Positions 44,030 through 53,653 of a stretch of 64,000 nt of DNA are shown piece after piece. The stretch lies in NCBI GenBank assembly GCA_964400675.1, contig CAYNVO010000006.1:74472-138471 (forward strand), written 5' to 3'. Below the pieces are notes generated by a model that saw nothing but the letters and a program-made list of their open reading frames with translations, searched no databases and was not told the origin of the DNA. Origin of the DNA: 9FT-COMBO-48-23 sp964400675. Lineage in GTDB: Bacteria > Chloroflexota > Dehalococcoidia > GIF9 > UBA5629. The stretch's first letter is position 1; each line of letters opens with the position of its first letter. A program made the position numbers and the translations under genes.

Positions 44030-44287
44030 TTATTTTTTAGCTAATTTCACGCACAGGGCGAACAAGACCAGCAGATAGGCTATCAGTCTTATTACGATAA
44101 GGAAGACGGTCAGACCTGCGGCAAGCCCGAGCAGCGTCATAATAAGATGTGATATGGCAAAAAGGCCGAAGGCTATACCTATATAAAGAGCGGCATCGCC
44201 CTTCTTCTTAGCGTAAGCCCAGATGCCTAAGGCAAGTATTATGACGCAGAGCACAAAATTGATTGTGGTTATCGGGTCCCAGGTCAT
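44030..44287 (-). CDS. Small three-helix membrane protein
   Basis: 85 aa from the ATG at 44287; the open frame extends to 44416 but that part is hydrophilic and has no SD. Three helices (about 8-24, 30-53 and 57-80), with KKKGD between the first two, fill nearly all of it. No family is recognised. It is convergent with the nitroreductase gene (20-bp gap) and divergent from the secreted hydrolase gene. Confidence 0.6.
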   Translation of the reverse strand: MTWDPITTINFVLCVIILALGIWAYAKKKGDAALYIGIAFGLFAISHLIMTLLGLAAGLTVFLIVIRLIAYLLVLFALCVKLAKK

Positions 44288-44511
44288 TTGTGTATGTCTT
44301 TTTTCATGATTCAGGTCAATACGCAATTCAACTTGGGAGAACGTCCAATTGTGACCGTGGGGAAAGTATATCAGGCCTGGATGAGGGGCACAATTTGTTG
44401 ATACCCTGTTATCCACTTAGCCTCGTGGCTATATCTCTCGGACATGAAATATCGGTGAGATATGTGTTATCCTTTTAAGTGTACTGTTAATTCAAAGGGG
44501 TTGCTGGTGTA

Positions 44512-45978
44512 ATGAATAATCGGATTATGAAGCGATTATCAATTGTGCTCGCCGTTGCGCTGTGTCTGCAGCTTGGCTTTGCTGGTTCAGTTAGCTCAGC
44601 CGCTGAGAGCGCTGCTGCTGTCAAGGAGTTGAATTTCGTTTTTCTTCACGGTGCCAATGGCAATGCCTGCGGTCCGCAACTTCTGTCTGACACTATCGTG
44701 GAACAGATACCCTCCTATATCCTTCAATATGAGCAAACCAATCCCGGCATCAAGATTCATGTCAATACTATGAATCGATGCTATCCGAGCGATGTGGATA
44801 TAGAGACCTGGGCACAAAACATTGCTGACAGCGTTGATAAGTATCTGCCCGGCGATGGCAAGATAATCTTTATCGGGCATAGCATGGGTGGCAAATCGGC
44901 TCTCTATGCCGTAGCCAACAATATCGGCAACCTGGCTGAAAGGACGGCACTTGTAGTCACTATTAATAGCCCGATTAAGAGCCTGGATAGATATGCTGTG
45001 GCTGGTGGAGGGTCCTTTGTCACCTATTGCCGCGCGGCTTTGTGGAATACTACCCGGGGCGCTTGTATGTCAGTGGCGACCTACGATAGCTCTGAAGACG
45101 GTAAGTGGGTAGGTCAGAACAGGCACTGGTTGGCTTTTATATCGGGCGAAAACGCACCGTTGAGCCCTCAGTTTGATTATGGCGGAGTTGACCCTTATCC
45201 CAGAGATATGGATGATGGCGCTTTGCCGATGTCGGCTCAATACTCTGACGGCGCCGATGTAATCTACTATGGTGAGTACGGACATAGCGAGTTCCACTTT
45301 ATAAAAGGGCTGGCTGATTTCATGGCGGGGGAGATTTTGCAATACATCTTCGGTGGCACCATAGAATGCCCGGTTTTGTCCCGGGATGGTGACTTGCAAC
45401 ACAAGGCAGGCTCGCTTCTGGGAACGGATTTCTGGCAGGATATCATTGGTGATGTTCTTGGCAAAAGCAGCAGGATATGGCATTGGAATCCGTCATATGT
45501 AAAATGGCAGGAGTGGGAGGACATAGCGGAGTATTATCCACCGACTTATGAAAACGACCTGAGGAGCCGTTATGAAGTCAGCCTGGTAGATTCAGCAGCG
45601 ATTTTAACCGGCATCGAAGAATTACGCTGGCTCAATCCAGACAATCCGGAGGATTGCCGGTTTTACCTGCTGACCAGAGCTGCCCCACGAAACTATATAC
45701 AGGTTGACTGGAAAATTTATCGTCAGGGATTGTTGCCTGAGGGGACGAAGCGCAACCATTATGAAATCGAGTTAATAGCCGGCACGCCTTTGGCTGAGGT
45801 CTATAAGGCATCGTGGGAGACCAATAACCCGCGTGACTTGAGGGTGCAGGTGTGGTCGCAGGCTGAAAGGCCATTCCGCTGGTTCGAGGCTAACTGGAGG
45901 GTCTATTATCAGGAGAGCCGGTATAGAAAAATCATTGACGGGATTCCGGTATTGCCGGAGGCTGCTTCAACTAAGTGA
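44512..45978 (+). CDS. Secreted alpha/beta hydrolase (lipase-like)
   Basis: 488 aa. A signal peptide (about 1-30, KRLSIVLAVALCLQLGFAGS, cut near VSSAAES) sends it across the membrane. The hydrolase domain opens ELNFVFLHGANGNACGPQLL and has the nucleophile elbow IIFIGHSMGGKSALY. A likely catalytic His is in YGEYGHSEFHFIKG. The last 200 residues are a separate part without a recognised domain, rich in Trp and Tyr (WVIYYQE-like strands). This part could bind substrate or the surface. The gene stands alone. The substrate is unknown. Confidence 0.82.
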   Translation: MNNRIMKRLSIVLAVALCLQLGFAGSVSSAAESAAAVKELNFVFLHGANGNACGPQLLSDTIVEQIPSYILQYEQTNPGIKIHVNTMNRCYPSDVDIETWAQNIADSVDKYLPGDGKIIFIGHSMGGKSALYAVANNIGNLAERTALVVTINSPIKSLDRYAVAGGGSFVTYCRAALWNTTRGACMSVATYDSSEDGKWVGQNRHWLAFISGENAPLSPQFDYGGVDPYPRDMDDGALPMSAQYSDGADVIYYGEYGHSEFHFIKGLADFMAGEILQYIFGGTIECPVLSRDGDLQHKAGSLLGTDFWQDIIGDVLGKSSRIWHWNPSYVKWQEWEDIAEYYPPTYENDLRSRYEVSLVDSAAILTGIEELRWLNPDNPEDCRFYLLTRAAPRNYIQVDWKIYRQGLLPEGTKRNHYEIELIAGTPLAEVYKASWETNNPRDLRVQVWSQAERPFRWFEANWRVYYQESRYRKIIDGIPVLPEAASTK

Positions 45979-45992
45979 AAATACTCGAAATT

Positions 45993-47099
45993 TCAGGCCC
46001 TAAGCACGGCTCTAGCCCTTAGGAAACGAAGCAGTCGCTCTTTTGTTACCGTGCCGACCACCTTATCTTCCTGTATCACTGGTATCTGTTCTATATCGTA
46101 GTCTTCCATCTGCTCAAACAGGTCTACCACTGGCTGGTCAGGTTTAGCTGTCTTGAGCCGGCTGGCGGGCGTCATTAAGTCACTGATGCGGGTTGAGCCC
46201 CAGCGTTTTTCCGGTATCTGTATATCACCCAGGGTTACGATTCCCTGCGGTTTGCCGTCCTCGATGACTATAAAACAGTGTTGCCCGGAGTTGATAATAT
46301 ATTCCCTGACCACTCCAAAAGTAAGTTGTTGTTTTATCTGGGTGTAGTCATCTGTCATCATGTCATGGGCTGTTATGCCGCGGAAAGCATCGCGTACCAG
46401 TACCTTGCGCCGGGCAGTAGTGGCGGCATCTGCCAGGAACCAGCCAAACACAATCGTGGCTACGCCGGCAAACAAATTACCGGGGCGAATTATGGCTATA
46501 ATACCGATAACTATGAGCAAAAGGCCTATAACCTGTCCGGTCAGTGTAGCAATTCGTGTTGCCCGGCTGTAATCTTTCATTGTAAGCTGCAGCATGGCTC
46601 GCAGTCCCCTGCCACCGTCTAAAGGAAAAGCGGGAATAAGGTTAAACAGGGCAATCATGATGTTGAAGAAGAACAGCCATTGCATGAATTCGGCGGGCAT
46701 TGGGTTTTCGGCGCCGGATAGAGCGTAGGAGAACGCGTAAAATATGAAGGCTATCAAAATGCTGGATACTGGCCCGGCTGCGGCAAAGATAAGCTCAGGG
46801 ACCGGGCGGGTGTCCTGCTCAGTTATCCTGGGCACCCCGCCGAAGACGTACAGGGTAATGCTTTTTACCGGCATGCCTCTGTTGATGGCTACGTAGTTTT
46901 GGGCTAAGGCGCGGGCATACATTGAGGCAAGAAAAAGGAAGCTGGCAACTATCCCGTGTATAATGTTGAGCCATAGCGGGTAGAGTCCGTGGAACTGCTG
47001 CGCCAGTGCTATTACTATTAGAAGCAGGGCGGGCAACCAGGTGTAGTGCAGCCGAACCGGAACTCCAAAAACCTTGCCCAGATTTATATAACGCGGCAT
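45993..47099 (-). CDS. M50 site-2-protease homologue with CBS domains, HExxH lost
   Basis: 368 aa. Four to six helices (about 15-225) form the M50-like membrane part, followed by two CBS motifs (about 240-365). The second metal motif NLIPAFPLDGGRGLRAML is intact. The first motif is not: where the family has HExxH before RYGIPV-like text, this protein has RALAQ (residues 63-67), followed by VAINRGMPVKSITLYVFGG. All three metal and catalytic residues are replaced, so proteolysis is unlikely. It may be a regulatory pseudoprotease that senses nucleotides through CBS. SD is AAAAGGAGG. It is a single gene. Confidence 0.88.
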   Translation of the reverse strand: MPRYINLGKVFGVPVRLHYTWLPALLLIVIALAQQFHGLYPLWLNIIHGIVASFLFLASMYARALAQNYVAINRGMPVKSITLYVFGGVPRITEQDTRPVPELIFAAAGPVSSILIAFIFYAFSYALSGAENPMPAEFMQWLFFFNIMIALFNLIPAFPLDGGRGLRAMLQLTMKDYSRATRIATLTGQVIGLLLIVIGIIAIIRPGNLFAGVATIVFGWFLADAATTARRKVLVRDAFRGITAHDMMTDDYTQIKQQLTFGVVREYIINSGQHCFIVIEDGKPQGIVTLGDIQIPEKRWGSTRISDLMTPASRLKTAKPDQPVVDLFEQMEDYDIEQIPVIQEDKVVGTVTKERLLRFLRARAVLRA

Positions 47100-47251
47100 T
47101 TTGCCTCCTTTTACAGTATAAACGCTGGGGACAAATGAAACAAGGCTACGGCTGGTTTGACATGGATTGCCTTACACGGTATAAATGGTGAGCCTGGTGA
47201 ATATGCGATAACTTCTTGATAGCTAAGGCATGAAGCGAAGGGAGGGAAAAT

Positions 47252-48553
47252 ATGTGTGACACTATCGTGGCTCTGGGTTCGGCTACCAGAGATGGCGCCA
47301 CTCTGTTTGGCAAGAACAGCGACCGTGAGCCTGACGAAGTTCAGAATATAAAAATTTATCCTCGCCAGAAGCATAAAGGAGATGAAAAGGTAGAATGCAC
47401 CTACCTGACCATACCGCAAGTTACTGAGACTGCCGGGATAATGCTCTGCCAGCCGTTCTGGATGTTCGGTGCTGAGATGGGCGCCAACGAATATGGCGTT
47501 GCCATTGGTAATGAAGCTCTGTTCACCAGAGAAAAACCGGATACAACTGGACTTACCGGTATGGACTTATTGCGTCTGGCTCTGGAGCGAAGCCGAACTG
47601 CCAAACAGGCGCTTGAGACCATCATCGAACTCCTGGAGAAACACGGGCAGGGTGGCAATTGCGGCTATCGCCAGAAATTCCTATATATGAACAGCTTCCT
47701 GATTGCAGACCGTCAAGAGGCATACGTACTGGAGACCGTGAAATCGTGGTGGGCATGGAAGCAAGCCAAAGATTTCTGGAGCATATCGAATATCATATCT
47801 CTGGAGAAGGACTTCGATGCCTGCTCGCCCGGGTTAATCGAGAATGCGGTTAAGAGGGGCTATTGCAAGAGCAAAGCCGAGTTTAATTTCCGCAAGTGTT
47901 ATTCCGACAGGATAATAACCTGGGGCGCAAGGGGAGCACCGCGTCAGGCACGTTCCCGCGAAATGCTTTTACAGAAAAAAGGTGCCCTGACCACCGCTGA
48001 TTTTATGGCTATTCTACGCGACCACAGCGGACTTACTGATTGGACTCCTGATAAGTCAGGCGGCACTATCTGCATGCACGCTGCCGATAAATTGATTCGT
48101 CGCAGTCACTCGGTGTGTTCCATGGTGGCGAAGTTAGGGAAGAAAGCGCAGTTCTTCTACACAACCGGTGCTGCCAATCCGTGTATTAGCCCGTACTATC
48201 CGGTTTTCTTTTCTGGCACGGTTAACCCCGCCGGATATGTGGAGGGTGGTTCAGATTATGATGCCCGGTCTTTCTGGTGGGAATGTGAAAAGCTGCATCG
48301 GCAGGCATTGTGGCACTTTGCGGATGCCCTGAGCGCAATACAGCCACAGATAGAAAAGTACGAAAATGAGATGATTTCCTCGGTGGAGAACGGTCGGGTA
48401 TCGCTTAACCAGGAAACTGTCGATAAATACTTTACTAAAGCCAGGGATATGGTCAGAAAATGGGGTGCCAGTCTGGATACCTTGCCTGCGAAGAGACCGA
48501 AGTGGCTTTTCCATCGCTACTGGCAGAGTTACAATAAGCTCAACGGATTATAA
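47252..48553 (+). CDS. C69-family dipeptidase (secernin-like)
   Basis: 433 aa. The mature-type N-terminus MCDTIVALGSATRDGATLFGKNSDRE has Cys2 as the N-terminal nucleophile after Met removal. GAEMGANEYGVAIGNEALF and SRSHSVCSM-like text (RRSHSVCSMV) are further conserved parts. Ntn hydrolases of this group split dipeptides or, in secernins, have unclear roles. No signal peptide is present, so it is cytoplasmic. SD GGGAGGG is good. It is followed directly by a GNAT gene with no gap. Confidence 0.88.
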   Translation: MCDTIVALGSATRDGATLFGKNSDREPDEVQNIKIYPRQKHKGDEKVECTYLTIPQVTETAGIMLCQPFWMFGAEMGANEYGVAIGNEALFTREKPDTTGLTGMDLLRLALERSRTAKQALETIIELLEKHGQGGNCGYRQKFLYMNSFLIADRQEAYVLETVKSWWAWKQAKDFWSISNIISLEKDFDACSPGLIENAVKRGYCKSKAEFNFRKCYSDRIITWGARGAPRQARSREMLLQKKGALTTADFMAILRDHSGLTDWTPDKSGGTICMHAADKLIRRSHSVCSMVAKLGKKAQFFYTTGAANPCISPYYPVFFSGTVNPAGYVEGGSDYDARSFWWECEKLHRQALWHFADALSAIQPQIEKYENEMISSVENGRVSLNQETVDKYFTKARDMVRKWGASLDTLPAKRPKWLFHRYWQSYNKLNGL

Positions 48554-49042
48554 ATGGCAGGGATTCGAGAAATAAAAAACGAGCATGACTTTAAGAACAG
48601 TGTGGCAGTGATACGGGGCTCTTTTAAAACTGTTGCCGTTGAATTTAAATTGACGCAGGATAATTGTCCCACCCATCCCTCTCTCATGACGCTGGATAAA
48701 TTGCTGGAACTTAAGAATAAGGCGCGACTGTTCGGACTGTTCCTGAACGATGTGCAGGTGGGTTTTGTAGCCATAGAGAAGGCAGATGACACACTTTATT
48801 ACCTGGACAAGCTGGCTGTGCTTCCGGAATATAGGCACAAAGGCTATGGCGGGAAGCTGGTGGAATTCGTTCTGGATAATGTTAAAAAGCATAGAGGTGA
48901 AAGAGTTGCCCTGGGGATGATAAACGAGAGCGTAGTTCTAAAAAGCTGGTACCAGGAGCTGGGTTTCAAAGAGGCGGGGACAAAGAATTTTGAGCATTTA
49001 CCTTTTACGGTGTGCTTTATGGAAAAGAGCTCATTGCCCTAG
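48554..49042 (+). CDS. GNAT-family N-acetyltransferase
   Basis: 162 aa. The acetyl-CoA loop LAVLPEYRHKGYGGKLVEFV (R-x-x-G-x-G) and the later ALGMINESVVLKSWYQELGFKEAG are typical. It transfers an acetyl group to an amine of unknown identity. It begins one base after the C69 stop, so the two are an operon, and its stop overlaps the convergent glycerate kinase gene by 12 bp. Confidence 0.85.
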   Translation: MAGIREIKNEHDFKNSVAVIRGSFKTVAVEFKLTQDNCPTHPSLMTLDKLLELKNKARLFGLFLNDVQVGFVAIEKADDTLYYLDKLAVLPEYRHKGYGGKLVEFVLDNVKKHRGERVALGMINESVVLKSWYQELGFKEAGTKNFEHLPFTVCFMEKSSLP

Positions 49043-50377
49043 TAAGTACAACATCACATCGCTGACATTGGTTCCGGTGTCGCCGGTTATGATTAGTGCC
49101 CCGCCGATTTTTTCAAGCAGCGTGTAGCTATCGAATCTTTCAATGTACGCCTTAACGTCTATTCCGCGTGAAGTAGCGCTAAGCAAGGTGTCGTTGTCCA
49201 CCATAGCTCCAGCTACATCGGGCAGGTAATCTGAGCCATCTGTGCCCACGCTGGCAGCTAGCCAGGGGCGAGAGTATGACTTCATCGCCAGCACGGACAC
49301 TGCAGCATAGTGCTGGTTTCTGCCACCCTTGCCGGCATTCTCCGGCAGTTTCGGCGTGGTCTCGCCGCCGATGAGAATGGCATTATAGCCCTGATATTTG
49401 CCCTCAATTACCTCCCTGGCTCGCATAAAGGCTGCCTCAGTGGTATCACCTTTCTGCTCTGCCGTGACAATAAGAGGCGTAAATCCCAGCCCTTCAGCCT
49501 TTTGTGACATGGCTTTAAGAGCCAGCTGGTTATTGCCGATGATATGGTTGTGGCAGTTGGTTAGTCTCTTTGGCGTCTCTGCTACCTCGCCGCGGCAGCC
49601 GCTTTTTAAATATGACATAACGCTTTTTGGGACACTGGCTGCAAGGTCGTATTTTTCGAGCACGTTGTAAGCGTCCTGGAAGGTTGAAGAGTCTGGATAT
49701 GTTGGCCCCGAGGCGATGGTATCGAGGTCGTCCCCTATCACGTCGGATATTATCAGAGACACCACTTTTGTCGGCGAGTAGAACTCTGCCAGCCTGCCAC
49801 CCTTAATTCGGGACAGATGCTTTCTTACGGCGTTGATTTCATGTATTTCCGCGCCGCATTTCAATAGCAATTCGGTCGTTTTCTGCTTATCTTCAAGGCT
49901 TATGCCGTCAACAGGACAGGGCATCAGAGCCGAACCACCGCCGGAAATCAGGCATATAACCAGGTCGTTATCGTTTATGGAGTGCCTGTCTTTTAGAGCC
50001 AGCATTCGCTTAACGCCGTTTAAGCCCCTCTTATCCGGGATGGGGTGACCGGCTTTTATTACTTTTATCCGTTTTGTTTTATAAGCTCCACCCTTACAAT
50101 TGGCGATGCCGCTGAATACATTTTTCACGCCCATAGTATCTTCCAGTGCCTCTGCCATCAGTCCTGATGCCTTGCCGCCGCCGATAACGAAAATCCTGCC
50201 CCCGGCGATACTGTAAGTGGCGTCATTTATCTCCAGAGACCTGCTTTTCCGATTATAGTTTACGGCTGACTTCATGATAGTCCCGGACAGGACACGCTCT
50301 ATGCCAGCCTCGATGATTTCCAAAGCCTGGCGTCTTAATTCGGTAGTGGTAAGCTCGTTTTGGTTCTTTATAATCAC
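49031..50377 (-). CDS. Glycerate 2-kinase, MOFRL type
   Basis: 448 aa with GTG start and SD CCGGAGA. The N-terminal DUF4147 part shows IFVIGGGKASGLMAEALED and CLISGGGSALMPCP. The C-terminal MOFRL domain has ILIGGETTPKLPENAGKGG and VGTDGSDYLPDVAGAMVD. These enzymes phosphorylate D-glycerate to 2-phosphoglycerate, feeding lower glycolysis, for example from serine or sugar-acid breakdown. It stands alone. A link with the RLP cassette (8 kb away) is possible but not supported by linkage. Confidence 0.92.
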   Translation of the reverse strand: MIIKNQNELTTTELRRQALEIIEAGIERVLSGTIMKSAVNYNRKSRSLEINDATYSIAGGRIFVIGGGKASGLMAEALEDTMGVKNVFSGIANCKGGAYKTKRIKVIKAGHPIPDKRGLNGVKRMLALKDRHSINDNDLVICLISGGGSALMPCPVDGISLEDKQKTTELLLKCGAEIHEINAVRKHLSRIKGGRLAEFYSPTKVVSLIISDVIGDDLDTIASGPTYPDSSTFQDAYNVLEKYDLAASVPKSVMSYLKSGCRGEVAETPKRLTNCHNHIIGNNQLALKAMSQKAEGLGFTPLIVTAEQKGDTTEAAFMRAREVIEGKYQGYNAILIGGETTPKLPENAGKGGRNQHYAAVSVLAMKSYSRPWLAASVGTDGSDYLPDVAGAMVDNDTLLSATSRGIDVKAYIERFDSYTLLEKIGGALIITGDTGTNVSDVMLYLLGQ

Positions 50378-50496
50378 TTCAATCTCCGGAGCAAGAAACA
50401 GAGCAGTGTTTTTCTAAATCTTAAGTATACGCTGTTGGTCCGGAAAAATTAACCAGTCGATTTTTTTCAGGCGTTGTGTTTGGTACTGGAAGGCTG

Positions 50497-51402
50497 CTAT
50501 CCATTTTGAACAGACCCGGCTAATCCTTTGATGGTGTTAATTAGCAAGGCAAACTCTCGGGCATATTCGTCTTTGTCCAGGCGGTCAAGATAGCTCAGGC
50601 TGTTGTCTTTTTCTCTGAGCAGTGTCAGGATATCCTCCGGACCTTTCCCGGCTTTGACTGCAGCGCCAACAGTCTTGTGCCAGTCTAGAAGTTTTTGCCT
50701 GTAAGCCTTCAGCCTTTCTTCACCGCCGTCATAGCAGCCGAAGTGACCGTAGCAAAGCTTTTGAGGTTTGAGAGAGATGAGCCTGTCTATGGAAGCCAGC
50801 GTCTCCTCCAGTTTGAAAGGCGGTGGAGTTGTCGGCCTAACATCGCCCTCAATGCAGACTCCAGCCGCTTCGCCGGCTATTAACACCCCGCTTGACCTAT
50901 CGAAAATGCTCAAGTGGTGATTGGCATGTCCCGGTGTAAGGTATATCTCCAGCGTTAAGCCACTGCCTAAGTCGAGCTCCATTTGGTCTGTGGCGGCTAT
51001 AATCCTGTGCTCGGGTACCGGTTCAACTTCGCCGTATTTAATCGCTAGCTCACCCAGGGTCTTGAGGCTATTTTGCCACAGCACTGTCGGGTCAACCAGA
51101 TGCGGGACAGCCCGACTGTGAGCCAGGACTTTAGCCTTGTTCATTTCTCTTATTGCTGTTCCGGCTCCGCCGGCATGGTCTATGTGTATGTGGGTCAGCA
51201 AAATGTAGTCGATTTCATCGGGACTCAAATTAAGCTCGGTTAAAGCTTGGAGCAGATTGGGTATGGCTGCTTTCGGCCCGACGTCTATGATGGCATTTTT
51301 TTCGCCGCAGAACAGGTAGGCGCCTATGAATTTCCCGTATCCCGGTATCGGCGGCTGAAGATTTAGCAGCCTCAGATTCGGCGTGATAGTGTATATTTCC
51401 AT
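50497..51402 (-). CDS. MBL-fold metallohydrolase
   Basis: 301 aa. The metal motif ILLTHIHIDHAGG (H-x-H-x-D-H) is complete, and the later PGHANHHLSIFD, LIAGEAAG and CYGHFGC supply the other ligands. The fold is that of the glyoxalase II/lactonase group, with a C-terminal helical extension after about residue 225. It hydrolyses an unknown thioester, lactone or ester. It is a single gene, 120 bp from the glycerate kinase start. Confidence 0.88.
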   Translation of the reverse strand: MEIYTITPNLRLLNLQPPIPGYGKFIGAYLFCGEKNAIIDVGPKAAIPNLLQALTELNLSPDEIDYILLTHIHIDHAGGAGTAIREMNKAKVLAHSRAVPHLVDPTVLWQNSLKTLGELAIKYGEVEPVPEHRIIAATDQMELDLGSGLTLEIYLTPGHANHHLSIFDRSSGVLIAGEAAGVCIEGDVRPTTPPPFKLEETLASIDRLISLKPQKLCYGHFGCYDGGEERLKAYRQKLLDWHKTVGAAVKAGKGPEDILTLLREKDNSLSYLDRLDKDEYAREFALLINTIKGLAGSVQNG

Positions 51403-51550
51403 CTAGGTTCTCTTCGTTCCCAGCAGCTTTATATTCTCAGTGTTCGCTGCTTCCTGGTGATGGCCTCTTAAGTGTAAGACAGTATGCTCATTCTTGCAAG
51501 CGTGTTGACAACTGACCGGCAGGGTTTTAACATGGTCGCGGTGGTTTGCT

Positions 51551-52789
51551 ATGGGAGCTTCTGGCTTGAAGATAAGTAAAACTCATGTACAGCGTGTCTT
51601 CGGTTTTACTGACGAGGTTGTAGAACGATATCCCAACCGCTTGGCGGGAACGGAATCCTGCCGTAATGCCGCCAACCGCATAAAAGAGGAATTTATCAAG
51701 AATTGTGATGCTGACTCGGTGGAAGTAGAGGATTTCACCGTGTACCCCAAGAGTTTCTTGAAATATATCCCCGGACTGGTGGTTCTTTATTTTATCGGCG
51801 CGATTTTATTATATTTTGGCTTCCCGCTGTCGGCACTTCTGGTTTATGCCCTGGCAATTTTTGTATTTTATGCCCAGTTCGCCCGCTACTGGGAAGTGCT
51901 CGACCCGTTGTTTCCCAAAGCCACCGGTTATAATGTCTACGGCTCTATCGAACCGGAGGGCGAGGTAAGACAGCAGGTCGTGGTCAGCGCCCATCATGAC
52001 GCCGCCTATGTATTTCAGCTCCTGGCTCACTTCCCGAAATACTATGCCAGATTGATCAATGCAGGGGTACTATTTTTACTGCTCGGTTTCCTTGTTTCCC
52101 TGATTGCAACCGTCCTGGCTCTATTTCATGTCCCTGTTCCCGCCTGGGTTGCCGTGGCATTGATGGTCGGCGGCGTTTTCCAGCTTCCCATGGCTTTTTT
52201 CACCACGGGAGAGGTGTCCCCGGCTGCCGGCGATAATATGATTGCCGTAGCCGTTGCTAGCGAAACGGCAAAACTTTTTCACGATGCTAAGAAAGCTGAC
52301 AAAAACCCACTGCGACATACCCGGTTAATAGTAGCCTCATTCGATGCTGAAGAAGCCGGCCTACGGGGCGCACGGGCGTTCTGTAAAAAACACGGTGAAG
52401 AATTGCTTCGCACCAAAACTTATGTCTTTAATATCGATACGCTTTACAAGCTCGAAGACCTCCACTTTTTGGTTAAAGACCTGAATTCTACCGTGAAGCT
52501 CTCCCGTTCTATGGCAAAGGACTGTGTCGATACTGCCGAATCGCTGGGCTATCGTGCCAAAACCTCTGTTATGCCCTTCGGCGCTGGCAGCACTGATGCC
52601 GCTGAATTCGGCAAGCTCGGCGTGGAGGCTGTCAATATGGCTGGCATCAGCTTTGATATCAGCAAATTCGGTGAGGGGCTGGTGTATCATACGCGGAATG
52701 ACGTTACTAAATACATTGAGCCGGCACTGGTCAAGGCATCCCTGGAGATTATCCGGGATTATATTCTGAAAAAGGACAGCGAATCCTGA
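51551..52789 (+). CDS. M28-family peptidase with internal membrane helices
   Basis: 412 aa. The N-terminal 80 residues lead into two helices (about 75-115), and another pair occurs near 165-220. All M28 metal residues are present: VVSAHHDAAY, SPAAGDNMIAVAV, FDAEEAGLRGARAF (catalytic Glu and zinc Glu), FNIDTLYK and a final YHTRNDV. So, unlike the M28 protein at 674-2731, this one should be catalytically intact. The helices suggest an exopeptidase held in the membrane. It is a single gene. Confidence 0.88.
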   Translation: MGASGLKISKTHVQRVFGFTDEVVERYPNRLAGTESCRNAANRIKEEFIKNCDADSVEVEDFTVYPKSFLKYIPGLVVLYFIGAILLYFGFPLSALLVYALAIFVFYAQFARYWEVLDPLFPKATGYNVYGSIEPEGEVRQQVVVSAHHDAAYVFQLLAHFPKYYARLINAGVLFLLLGFLVSLIATVLALFHVPVPAWVAVALMVGGVFQLPMAFFTTGEVSPAAGDNMIAVAVASETAKLFHDAKKADKNPLRHTRLIVASFDAEEAGLRGARAFCKKHGEELLRTKTYVFNIDTLYKLEDLHFLVKDLNSTVKLSRSMAKDCVDTAESLGYRAKTSVMPFGAGSTDAAEFGKLGVEAVNMAGISFDISKFGEGLVYHTRNDVTKYIEPALVKASLEIIRDYILKKDSES

Positions 52790-52828
52790 CTGGCTTCCTG
52801 TTCCATCTGGCGGTGAGGCTGCGGCTGG

Positions 52829-53491
52829 CTATTTTTCCTCGATAGTAATGGTGTCTATGTGGACATCTACTGTGGGAGAGGAAAGCTCGCCGCCGGACGA
52901 GGTTTTGACCGGCACAGCCTCTATCTGCTTTAACACATCAAGTCCGTCAGTAACCTTGCCGAATATGGTGTAGCTCTTGGGCAGCCTGCCGATGAGGTCA
53001 GACAGTGTAATAAAGAACTGGCTGCCGTTTGTATTAGGTCCTGCATTAGCCATGGCTAATGTGCCCGTAACGTAGTCCCTGGTTACTTTCTCATCGGCGA
53101 ATTTGTATCCCGGCCCACCGGCGCCGGTGCCTGTCGGGTCTCCGCCCTGGATGACAAATCCCTTTACCACCCTGTGGAACTTAACCCCATCGTAAAAACC
53201 GTTACGCGCCAGGAAGACGAAGTTGTTCACGGTAACGGGGGCATCCTGCGGGAAAAGCTCTGCTTTAATTTCTCCGAAGTTGGTCTTGATGGTTGCTGTG
53301 TATTCCTTGTTTTTATCTATGGTCATCGGTGGTGGGCTGGACCATTGCATGATGCCTCCTTCTTTTGTTGGAGGCTGCACGGTTGCCTCCGAACTACAAG
53401 CTGAGAATGCCAGAACCGTAGCCAGTAAGAGAGCTACCAGGAATAATCTTCTGCCTTCCCTATTTTTTTTATGGCATAGCTGCTGACACAT
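52829..53491 (-). CDS. Cyclophilin-type peptidylprolyl isomerase lipoprotein
   Basis: 220 aa. A basic N-terminus and hydrophobic stretch end in the lipobox LAFSAC (Cys about residue 32), so it is lipid-anchored outside the membrane. The cyclophilin domain has VKFHRVVKGFVIQGGDPTG and GPNTNGSQFFITL with the catalytic Arg and Phe/Gln set. It speeds proline cis/trans changes in exported proteins. It is a single gene, convergent with the M28 gene. Confidence 0.93.
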   Translation of the reverse strand: MCQQLCHKKNREGRRLFLVALLLATVLAFSACSSEATVQPPTKEGGIMQWSSPPPMTIDKNKEYTATIKTNFGEIKAELFPQDAPVTVNNFVFLARNGFYDGVKFHRVVKGFVIQGGDPTGTGAGGPGYKFADEKVTRDYVTGTLAMANAGPNTNGSQFFITLSDLIGRLPKSYTIFGKVTDGLDVLKQIEAVPVKTSSGGELSSPTVDVHIDTITIEEK

Positions 53492-53653
53492 CTTTGCTAG
53501 TTTATCACATGATGTGGAATCAGTCCATGACGTGTTTGTGAATTCCCGTCGTGGTTTAGCCTGTTTTATTGACCAATCGTACCTATGGTGTTAGAATCTG
53601 GAACCAGAGCGGAAACTGCTTGAATTTGTTGCTGTCATATGGAGTTTAAACTT

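Noticed and set aside
47111..47419. 102-aa minus-strand ORF across the C69 start
   Set aside because: It overlaps the conserved C69 N-terminus and has no SD or domain.
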